From assembly GCA_023386365.1 (NCBI GenBank), contig JAEWJX010000120.1:1-64000 (forward strand): a DNA stretch of 64,000 nt. Reading direction: 5' to 3'. Both the position numbers and the translations under genes were made by a program. Within the stretch, counting starts at the first letter, position 1, and each line of letters opens with the position of its first letter. The notes under the pieces are model-generated. The model searched no databases, was not told the origin of the DNA, and worked only from the letters and a program-made list of their open reading frames with translations. Positions 33,250 to 39,777 of the stretch are shown one piece after another. This DNA comes from Actinomycetes bacterium. Lineage in GTDB: Bacteria; Actinomycetota; Actinomycetes; Actinomycetales; Microbacteriaceae.

Positions 33250-33629
33250 AAGATCTCACCGTCGAGGTATACCCAGCGCGCCCCGACCCGCACGAAACGC
33301 GACCGCTCGTGCAGCAGCCCCGCCCCCTCCGGTGAGCGGAACGACGCACGGAACTCCACCACGCCCTCCGCATCCGACGCGCCACCCGCGACCGTGTCGA
33401 CGATCTGCAGACGCCGCCACACGGTGCCGTCGTCGAGGTCGAGCGTCGCCGGACGCGTCGACGGATGCCAGCTCGCCAACAGGTACGGCACCAGCCCCCG
33501 CACGAACGCACTGAACCGGGAACGCATCAGGGCCTCCGCCGTCGGCGCAGGCTCCCCCGCATGGATCGGCCCGCAACACCTCTCGTAGGGTCGGCCCGAA
33601 CCGCACGGGCAGGCAGCCGGATCGGTCAC
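33246..33629 (-). CDS. YchJ/UPF0225 family SEC-C motif protein
   Basis: A 127-residue protein. The N-terminal SEC-C-like zinc motif CPCGSGRPYERCCGP spans residues 7-21, followed by the family segment EALMRSRFSAFVRG and an NTF2-like C-terminal domain with FRASFRS and HERSRFVR. Function unknown. It starts 1 nt after the DUF2469 stop, so both are probably on one mRNA. Confidence 0.88.
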   Translation of the reverse strand: MTDPAACPCGSGRPYERCCGPIHAGEPAPTAEALMRSRFSAFVRGLVPYLLASWHPSTRPATLDLDDGTVWRRLQIVDTVAGGASDAEGVVEFRASFRSPEGAGLLHERSRFVRVGARWVYLDGEIF

Positions 33630-33630
33630 G

Positions 33631-33954
33631 CTACTCGTCGAGCGCGAGCTCCTTCGGGAGCTCCAGATCCTTGTCGCCGCGCACCTCGACGTTCACATCT
33701 TTGAACGTGAGCACCCGCACGCTCTTCACGAAACGGTCGGAACGGTACACATCCCACACCCACACGTCGTTCATCGTGAGCTCGAAGTAGAAATCGTGCT
33801 CCGTGTCGTGACGCTCCAGCGACACCTCGTTCGCGAGGTAGAAACGGCGCTCGGTCTCGATCACATACTTGAACTGGCCGACGACGTCGCGATACTCGCG
33901 GTACAGCGCCAGCTCGACCTCGCGGTCGTAGTCGTCGAAATCGTCGTCGTCCAT
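33631..33954 (-). CDS. DUF2469 family protein
   Basis: A 107-residue acidic actinobacterial protein of the DUF2469 family (DDDDFDDYDREVELALYREY opening, VIETERRFYLANEV, DVWVWDVYR). Function unknown; linkage to rnhB and lepB is conserved across Actinobacteria. TAGACT at 33962-33967 lies 7 nt before the ATG, so it is probably leaderless, although it also follows rnhB by only 18 nt. Confidence 0.92.
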   Translation of the reverse strand: MDDDDFDDYDREVELALYREYRDVVGQFKYVIETERRFYLANEVSLERHDTEHDFYFELTMNDVWVWDVYRSDRFVKSVRVLTFKDVNVEVRGDKDLELPKELALDE

Positions 33955-33972
33955 CCCGACGAGTCTAGTTCT

Positions 33973-34638
33973 CTAGAACAGTGCGGGCTGCTTCAGCCAA
34001 CTCCAACGGTGCAGCGCCGTCGACCCGAGGCGGTCGATGGCGGCGTAGTGGCTGGCCGAGGCGTAGCCCTTGTTGCTCACCCAGTCGTAGCCGGGGTGCA
34101 CGCCGTCCGCCTCGATCATCATGCGGTCGCGGTGCACCTTCGCCAGCACGGATGCGGCGGCCACCGTCGCGCAGTCGCGGTCGGCTTTCACGCGGGTGAT
34201 CACGCGCGGCCTCGACGACTCCGGCCAGGCGGCCAGTGCCGGCGTCAGCCAGTCGTGCGAACCGTCGAGCACCACCACCGCCGTTTCCACCGGCACCCCG
34301 GAGACGATCAGCGTCTCCAGCGCGCGGGTCGCGGCGAGCCCCAGCCCCGGCACGATGCCGATGCTGTCGACCTCGGCGTTGTCGGCGAGTCCCACCGCCC
34401 AGTGCGGCGCCCACTCGGCGACCACCGGATGCAGTGCCTCGCGCTTCGCCTCTGACAGCAGCTTCGAGTCGCGCAGACCCACCGGCATCCGCTTCACATC
34501 GGGGAGGAACACCCCGAGACCCACAGCCACCGGGCCGGCGATCGCGCCCCGGCCCACCTCGTCGCACCCGATCACCAGCGTGGCGCCGTCGCGGAACAGC
34601 GACCGCTCCACCCTGAGGGTCGGGTCGGCGACGGTCAT
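33973..34638 (-). CDS. rnhB: ribonuclease HII
   Basis: A 221-residue RNase HII that removes RNA or single ribonucleotides from DNA hybrids. Motif I is CDEVGRGAIAGPV near residue 27 with the first catalytic Asp-Glu. DSKLLSEAKR follows, then LDGSHDW with a further Asp and VKADRDCATVAAASVLAKVHRD. All acidic active-site residues appear present. The ATG overlaps the lepB stop as ATGA. Confidence 0.95.
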   Translation of the reverse strand: MTVADPTLRVERSLFRDGATLVIGCDEVGRGAIAGPVAVGLGVFLPDVKRMPVGLRDSKLLSEAKREALHPVVAEWAPHWAVGLADNAEVDSIGIVPGLGLAATRALETLIVSGVPVETAVVVLDGSHDWLTPALAAWPESSRPRVITRVKADRDCATVAAASVLAKVHRDRMMIEADGVHPGYDWVSNKGYASASHYAAIDRLGSTALHRWSWLKQPALF

Positions 34639-35474
34639 CCGCCCGACGTCTCCGTGTTGGCGGGGTCGGGCGTGGGCGAGCCGGTGTTCTCGACCGCCGG
34701 GGCGTCGCCCGCATCCGGCACGTCGCCGAATACGATCGGGTAGTTGTCGAGCAGCGCCCACCGGTCGATCGGCCACGAGATCAGCACCGCACGGCCCACC
34801 ACGTTGTCGATCGGCACGAAGCCGTTGCCCGGGTTCTCACGGTTGTAGCGGGAGTCGCGCGAGTTCCAGCGGTTGTCGCCCATCACCCAGAGCGACCCCT
34901 CCGGCACCGTCACCTCGAAGTCGTCCTTCGAGACCTTGGTGGCGTTCGGCGGCAGCTTCACGTACGGCGACTCGTCGAGCGCCTCCCCGTTGACCGACAT
35001 CTGCCCGAAGTCGTCGCAGCACACGACGGTGTCGCCCGGCAGACCGATGACACGCTTGATGAGGTGGTCGTTCGAGTCGGGGGCGGTGAGGCCCACGAAC
35101 GACAGCAGCCAGTCGAAGAACCCGGCCACCGGGTTCTGCTCCGGCTGCGGCACCGGCTGCAGCCACCCGCCCGGGTCCTTGAACACGACCACGTCGCCGC
35201 GCTCGATCGGGATCAGGTCGGGCTCCAGCTGGTTCACGATGATCCGGTCGTTGCGGATCAGGGTGTCTTCCATCGACTCCGACGGGATGTAGAACGAGCG
35301 GATGAGGAACGTCTTGATGAGGAACGAGATGATGATCGCGGCCAGCACGATGAGGGCCACATCCCGAAGGAAGTAGACGAAACCGCGCTTGCGGCTCGTC
35401 TCCCGAGACGACGATTCCGTCGTCTCGCGGTCGTCGGTGGCGGGCGCCGCGGCTGCGTCGATCTCGTCGCTCAT
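34635..35474 (-). CDS. lepB: signal peptidase I
   Basis: A 279-residue type I signal peptidase that cleaves secretory signal peptides at the outer membrane face. A charged N-terminus is followed by one membrane helix (about residues 34-55). The catalytic Ser is in FYIPSESMEDTL near residue 68, and the general-base Lys in HLIKRVIGLPGD near 140; MGDNRWNSRDSR is box E. The C-terminal ~35 residues are Pro/Asp-rich. ATG 35474 has a GGGGAG site; TATGCT upstream suggests its own promoter. rnhB follows. Confidence 0.95.
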   Translation of the reverse strand: MSDEIDAAAAPATDDRETTESSSRETSRKRGFVYFLRDVALIVLAAIIISFLIKTFLIRSFYIPSESMEDTLIRNDRIIVNQLEPDLIPIERGDVVVFKDPGGWLQPVPQPEQNPVAGFFDWLLSFVGLTAPDSNDHLIKRVIGLPGDTVVCCDDFGQMSVNGEALDESPYVKLPPNATKVSKDDFEVTVPEGSLWVMGDNRWNSRDSRYNRENPGNGFVPIDNVVGRAVLISWPIDRWALLDNYPIVFGDVPDAGDAPAVENTGSPTPDPANTETSGG

Positions 35475-35562
35475 GTCTCCCCTGAAAGTCCTCAGCCAGC
35501 ATAGGCGGCGCCCGCTGAGCGGATGCCGAGCCACGCGAGCGCGCGCGGCATCCGGAATGCGA

Positions 35563-35594
35563 AGAGCCCGGCACCCTTGCGGGAACCGGGCTCT
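35563..35594 (-). terminator. terminator-like hairpin after rplS
   Basis: AGAGCCCGG (35563-35571) pairs with CCGGGCTCT (35586-35594), with inner CCC/GGG pairing. It lies 17-48 nt past the rplS stop and before the lepB promoter. The U tract is short. Confidence 0.7.
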
Positions 35595-35610
35595 CGACGG
35601 AGAGGGAGTC

Positions 35611-35958
35611 TCAGGACTCGCGCTTCTCCTTGATCTTCGCCTTCTTGCCGCGCAGCTCGCGCAGGTAGTACAGCTTGGCGCGACGCACGTCACCGCGGGT
35701 GACGACCTCGATGTGGTCGATGACCGGCGAGTGCACCGGGAAGGTGCGCTCGACGCCCACCTGGAAGCTGACCTTGCGGACCGTGAAGGTCTCGCGCACG
35801 CCCTCGTTGGAGCGGCCGATGACGACACCCTGGAAGACCTGGATACGGCTGCGGGTGCCTTCGATGATGTTCACGTGCACCTTGACGGTGTCGCCCGGGC
35901 GGAAGTCGGGGATGTCGGAACGCAGGGATGCGGCGTCGACGTCGTCGAGGATGTGCAT
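35611..35958 (-). CDS. rplS: 50S ribosomal protein L19
   Basis: A 115-residue L19 at the 30S-50S interface. It shows DIPDFRPGDTVKVHV near residue 15, then RIQVFQGVVI and the basic C-terminal RGDVRRAKLYYLRELRGKKA. Length and motifs are normal. The ATG at 35958 is standard; a longer in-frame extension through the leader was rejected. In many Actinobacteria it directly follows trmD, whereas here about 8 kb separates them. Confidence 0.97.
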   Translation of the reverse strand: MHILDDVDAASLRSDIPDFRPGDTVKVHVNIIEGTRSRIQVFQGVVIGRSNEGVRETFTVRKVSFQVGVERTFPVHSPVIDHIEVVTRGDVRRAKLYYLRELRGKKAKIKEKRES

Positions 35959-36129
35959 GGAGTTATTCGCTCTCTGCGCCCGCCACAGGTCGAACGCGGT
36001 ATGAAGATTCTGAGGATTGGGTGGCTTCACGCTGCGACGGTCCCCCTGTGGCAGGGCCGTGCGGAAGCACAAGGATCAATGATGCCATACCGGAGGGCAC
36101 GGCCGCGACTCAGGGCGAGGTCGCCTCGG

Positions 36130-36633
36130 TCAGCTCTCGCCGTCGCGCTTGGTCACATCCTCCGACGTGACCACGATGACTTCGCCCAGGTCGAGCGGCT
36201 TCTGCTGCGGCATCGACGCGCGGGCCCCCTTCGAGGTGGCGTCGATGTCGTCCATCACCGCCTGGAAGCGCCGACGGCTCTCGGTGAGCAGCTCCCAGAG
36301 TGCCAACCAGAACGCGCCCAGCACCAGCACCACCGCGAGCGCCACGAGCGCCGGATGCGCGACGAAGCCGGTGGCGATGAGGGTGAGCCACAGCACGATC
36401 AGCACCGCCGCATCCCACCCGGTGACGGCACGCTCCTCGCGCGCCCCCGGACGCCACACCATGAGGCCACCCACCACCAGAAGCGCCACGAACAGGATCG
36501 GGCACACGAACAGGTAGACGAGGAAGTCCCAGCCGATGCCGTCGAGCAGGATCCCGCGGCCGATCAGCACCCAGACGGGCAGGAGGAACGCCAACGGGAA
36601 CAGCAGGCGATAGACGACTCGGCGGACGACCAT
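36130..36633 (-). CDS. membrane protein, unknown function
   Basis: A 167-residue protein with four hydrophobic segments (about residues 8-28, 36-60, 72-90, 95-115) and a soluble charged C-terminus. No family is recognised. TAACCT at 36640-36645 on the minus strand lies 6 nt before its ATG, so it is probably leaderless; that element overlaps the -10 of the divergent map gene. rplS lies 171 nt downstream. Confidence 0.75.
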   Translation of the reverse strand: MVVRRVVYRLLFPLAFLLPVWVLIGRGILLDGIGWDFLVYLFVCPILFVALLVVGGLMVWRPGAREERAVTGWDAAVLIVLWLTLIATGFVAHPALVALAVVLVLGAFWLALWELLTESRRRFQAVMDDIDATSKGARASMPQQKPLDLGEVIVVTSEDVTKRDGES

Positions 36634-36639
36634 CCCACA

Positions 36640-36649
36640 AGGTTACGCT
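36640..36649. promoter_or_regulatory. overlapping back-to-back -10 elements
   Basis: Minus-strand TAACCT (36640-36645) and plus-strand TACGCT (36644-36649) share two base pairs. Each lies 6 nt from its start codon (36633 minus, 36656 plus), so one 22-bp gap holds two divergent leaderless promoters. Confidence 0.6.
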
Positions 36650-36655
36650 TCCCAG

Positions 36656-37426
36656 GTGATTGAACTCCGGACGCCCGCTGAGATCGAGCAGATGAAAGCC
36701 GCAGGCCGCTTCGTGGCGAGTGTGCTCGAAGCCACGCGCGACGCCGCCGACGTGGGCGTCAACCTGCTCGACCTCGACCGCCTCGCGCACGACATGATCC
36801 GCAAGGCGGGCGCCGAGAGCTGCTACATCGACTACCACCCGTCGTTCGGCGGCTCCCCGTTCGGCAAGGTGATCTGCACCTCCGTGAACGACGCCGTGCT
36901 GCACGGGCTCCCCCACGACTACCGCCTGAAGAACGGCGACCTGCTGTCGCTCGACTTCGCCGCATCCGTCGACGGATGGGTGGCCGACTCGGCACTGTCG
37001 ATCGTGGTGGGCGACGCCGACCCGAAAGACCTCGAACTGATCGCCACCACCGAACGCGCCCTCGAGGCCGGCATCGCCGCCGCCACCATCGGGCACAAGA
37101 TCGGCGACATCTCCGCCTCCATCGGCGACGTCGCGGAGGCCGCCGGGCTCGGCGTGAACCTCGACTTCGGCGGGCACGGCGTCGGTCGCGTCATGCACGG
37201 CGACCCCCACATCCCCAACGACGGCCGCCGCAAGCGCGGACTGCCGCTGCGCGCCGGACTGGTGTTCGCGATCGAGCCGTGGTTCATGCACACCACCGAC
37301 GAGATCTACACCGACCGCGACGGATGGACTCTGCGCGCCAAGGACGGCTCCCGCGGCGCCCACGCCGAGCACACCGTGGCCATCACGCCCGACGGCCCCC
37401 TCGTGCTCACCGCCCGCACCAGCTGA
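36656..37426 (+). CDS. map: methionine aminopeptidase, type I
   Basis: A 256-residue enzyme removing N-terminal methionine from new proteins. The five metal ligands fit: Asp in LSLDFAASVDGW and in WVADSALS, His in GGHGVGRVMHGDPH, Glu in FAIEPWF, and Glu near the end in AEHTVAITPDG. There is no N-terminal zinc-finger extension. TACGCT at 36644-36649 lies 6 nt before the GTG start, so it is probably leaderless. It stands alone on the plus strand beside the nitrite cluster. Confidence 0.95.
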   Translation: MIELRTPAEIEQMKAAGRFVASVLEATRDAADVGVNLLDLDRLAHDMIRKAGAESCYIDYHPSFGGSPFGKVICTSVNDAVLHGLPHDYRLKNGDLLSLDFAASVDGWVADSALSIVVGDADPKDLELIATTERALEAGIAAATIGHKIGDISASIGDVAEAAGLGVNLDFGGHGVGRVMHGDPHIPNDGRRKRGLPLRAGLVFAIEPWFMHTTDEIYTDRDGWTLRAKDGSRGAHAEHTVAITPDGPLVLTARTS

Positions 37427-37459
37427 CGGATCGCCCGAGAGGGCCGCTGCGCGACCTCC

Positions 37460-38365
37460 TCAGTCGGCGGCGACCGTGGCGACGACGGGGACCGCGTTCT
37501 TGCCGGCGACGGGTCGGCGTGCGCGCTGCGTGCGGCCGACGTCCCCCGGGAGCGACAGCTTGCCGGTACCCTCGGCGCGCTTGCGGTGGGTGGCGTAGAG
37601 CGGGATCGCCACGAAGGTGAGACCGCCGATCAGGTTGCCCACGATCGTCGGCAGCTCGTTCCACAGCAGGTAGTCGCTGATCGTGAAGTCGGCCCCCAGC
37701 AGCAGGCCCGAGGGGAACAGGAACATGTTGACGATCGAGTGCTCGAAGCCCATGTAGAAGAAGAGCATGATCGGCAGCCACATCCCGACGACCTTGCCGA
37801 CCAGGGTGTCCGACATCATGAACGCGACGATGCCGGTCGACACCATCCAGTTGCAGAGGATGCCGCGGACGACGAGCGTCAGCATGCCGGCGGCACCGTG
37901 CTCCGCGTAGCCGACGGTGCGGCCGTGGCCGATCTCGCCGATCGCGTGACCGACGGGGCTCGGGTCGGACGAGAAGCCGTACGTGAAGTAGATCGCCATC
38001 AGCACGGCGACGGTGAACGCCCCCAGGAAGTTGCCGAGGAACACGAGTCCCCAGTTTCGCCACAGGTGACGCAGCTTCAGTCCCGGGCGCTTCGCGTAGA
38101 GGGCCAGCGGGCCGAGCGTGAAGACGCCGGTCAGCAGGTCGTAGCCCAGCAGGTAGAGCAGCACGAACCCAACGGGGAACAGCACGGCGCCGAGCAGCGG
38201 CTGACCGGTCTGCACCCCCACCGTCACCGCGAACGCGGCGCCGAGGGTGAGGAGCGCGGCCCCCATGTAGGCGCGGATGAGGGTGTCACGGGTGGAGAGC
38301 TTGAGCTTGTATTCGCCGGCGTCGACCATGCGTTCGACCAGCTCGGCGGGCTTGATGTAGGACAT
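37460..38365 (-). CDS. formate/nitrite transporter family protein, NirC-like
   Basis: A 301-residue FNT-family channel with six helices. It shows the opening YIKPAELVERMVDAGEYK, AAFAVTVGVQTG, the NWGLVFLGNFLGA helix and the GFEHSIVNMF segment with the conserved channel His. Members pass formate or nitrite; nitrite is the likely solute given nirB, nirD and sirohaem genes next to it. The C-terminal ~40 residues are a basic soluble tail. A 103-nt gap separates it from the cbiX-like gene, with one GAAAC half-site on the minus strand. Confidence 0.9.
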   Translation of the reverse strand: MSYIKPAELVERMVDAGEYKLKLSTRDTLIRAYMGAALLTLGAAFAVTVGVQTGQPLLGAVLFPVGFVLLYLLGYDLLTGVFTLGPLALYAKRPGLKLRHLWRNWGLVFLGNFLGAFTVAVLMAIYFTYGFSSDPSPVGHAIGEIGHGRTVGYAEHGAAGMLTLVVRGILCNWMVSTGIVAFMMSDTLVGKVVGMWLPIMLFFYMGFEHSIVNMFLFPSGLLLGADFTISDYLLWNELPTIVGNLIGGLTFVAIPLYATHRKRAEGTGKLSLPGDVGRTQRARRPVAGKNAVPVVATVAAD

Positions 38366-38468
38366 CGGTGAACCTCCGAAAAGTAGGGGGTGAAGGGGTC
38401 TGCACTCATCCTGGAACCCGGATGTTTCGCCTGCCGCGCGGTCCTGTTGCGACCTTCGAACGAAGCGA

Positions 38469-39215
38469 TCACATCGCCGGATGCGTGAGGTGAGGTGCGC
38501 GGGCCGCCGCCAGGTAGCGGTCGATCACGAGCTCGACGAGCTCGACGGGCGGTGCGCCGTGGGCGGCGAGCAGCGGCTCGGAGGTGACATCCCCGCCCGC
38601 TCGCGCGGCCAGCTCGGCGAAGTACCCGGGGGCGAGCAGGTAGCTCGCCACGACGATGCGGGCGTGCGGATGCGCCGCCCGGGTGGTGGCCACCTCGTCG
38701 GCGAGACGCGGCAGCGCCGCCGAGATGTACCCGACGGTGACGTGGTGGCGGATGCGTTCGCCGAGTCGGCGGGCGGTCTCGGCGCAGTCGGCGACCGCGC
38801 GTGCGTCGCTCGAACCGGCCGCCGCGAGGACGACCACGTCATCCGGTCGCAGCCCCGCCTCGTCGAGGCGGCGGGCGAGCAGCGCGACGAGCCGGTCGTC
38901 GGGACCGAGCGCGGCCGCGACGACCGCGCCATCGGAGCCCGCCGCATCCTCGGCCAGATCGACGTGCACGTGGTAGCCGGCCGACAGCAGCAGCGGCACG
39001 ATCACCGCGTCGCGGGCCGGCGGAAGCGCCCCGAGCACGGTCGGCACATCCGGTTGCTGCACGTCGACGAACCCCTCATGCACCGCGAGGTCGGGGCGGG
39101 CGGCGGCGACACCGGAGACGAGCGCCGACACCGCGGCCTGCCCCGTGGGCGAGGAGGTGCCGTGCGAGATCGCGAGCAGAGCGGGGGCGAGAACCACCTC
39201 GGCCGCCGGCCTCAC
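38469..39215 (-). CDS. CbiX-type sirohydrochlorin chelatase
   Basis: A 248-residue class II chelatase with two similar halves. The catalytic His sites are LLAISHGTSSPTG near residue 18 and VPLLLSAGYHVHVDL near residue 78. In this context it probably inserts iron into sirohydrochlorin to make sirohaem for NirB, though cobalt chelation cannot be excluded. GTG 39215 overlaps the nirD stop as GTGA, so it is co-translated with nirD. Confidence 0.88.
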   Translation of the reverse strand: MRPAAEVVLAPALLAISHGTSSPTGQAAVSALVSGVAAARPDLAVHEGFVDVQQPDVPTVLGALPPARDAVIVPLLLSAGYHVHVDLAEDAAGSDGAVVAAALGPDDRLVALLARRLDEAGLRPDDVVVLAAAGSSDARAVADCAETARRLGERIRHHVTVGYISAALPRLADEVATTRAAHPHARIVVASYLLAPGYFAELAARAGGDVTSEPLLAAHGAPPVELVELVIDRYLAAARAPHLTHPAM

Positions 39216-39598
39216 GCGGCGACCTCGATCTCGATCATCCCTCCCACCACACGGGTGCGGAACGTGGCGAGAGCGAGCGACGGGTCATCGAGGCAGGCGC
39301 CCGTCTGCAGGTCGTACACCTGCTTCAGCAGCGGAGACGCGATCGTCGCGCGCTCCCCGCGCGAACCGACGATGCCCCGCGCCATGACGTACGACGAGGT
39401 GACCGGGTCGCGGTGGTCCACCGCGTACAGCTCCCCCGGCTCCACCAGCACCAGCGCGATCTGGCGACCGTCGACGACGACCGCCTCGCCCCACGCGGGC
39501 TCCAGCTCGGCGACCTCGCACACCGGATGCCACGCGACCGCGGCAGGCTCCGTGGCGGCGTTCCCGGATGAGGCGGCGGCGGGGATCGTGAGCGTCAT
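39212..39598 (-). CDS. nirD: nitrite reductase small subunit
   Basis: A 128-residue NirD. It has the Rieske-like beta fold (WHPVCEVAEL, ALVLVEPGELYAVDHRDPVT, IASPLLKQVYDLQTG) without the Cys/His iron-sulfur ligands, as usual for NirD. It partners NirB in NADH-dependent reduction of nitrite to ammonium. Unusually it is divergent from nirB and forms an operon with the chelatase gene. TACCGT at 39606-39611 lies 7 nt before the ATG, and GlnR-type boxes lie just upstream. Confidence 0.92.
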   Translation of the reverse strand: MTLTIPAAASSGNAATEPAAVAWHPVCEVAELEPAWGEAVVVDGRQIALVLVEPGELYAVDHRDPVTSSYVMARGIVGSRGERATIASPLLKQVYDLQTGACLDDPSLALATFRTRVVGGMIEIEVAA

Positions 39599-39621
39599 GG
39601 CCTCGACGGTACGGCCGCCGT

Positions 39622-39660
39622 GTTTCGCCGGCGGTCACCCGCCGGTTTCGCTTTCGTGAC
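39622..39660 (-). promoter_or_regulatory. GlnR-type operator of nirD
   Basis: On the minus strand GTCAC-N6-GAAAC-N6-GTGAC-N7-GAAAC, matching the actinobacterial GlnR consensus GTnAC-n6-GAAAC repeated (the last spacer is one base long). It covers about -24 to -62 relative to the predicted leaderless start of nirD. Confidence 0.75.
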
Positions 39661-39710
39661 GTCTGACTCACAACTCGCACCCGGTCTCGTGGGGCAGATG
39701 TGAGGCGTCT

Positions 39711-39737
39711 GTTACATAGGGGAAACAGCCGGGCAAC
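39711..39737 (+). promoter_or_regulatory. GlnR-type operator of nirB
   Basis: GTTAC (39711-39715)-N6-GAAAC (39722-39726)-N6-GCAAC (39733-39737). The first pair fits the GlnR box perfectly, and the third element matches GTnAC at four of five positions. A TACTGT -10 at 39748-39753 places the box around -23 to -49. Confidence 0.75.
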
Positions 39738-39777
39738 GGCGGCTTCCTACTGTCGAGGCATCGACGGGAGGCAGCAC

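Noticed and set aside
38424..38428. A possible third GlnR box upstream of the nirC-like gene.
   Set aside because: Only one GAAAC half-site is present; no GTnAC at the right spacing.
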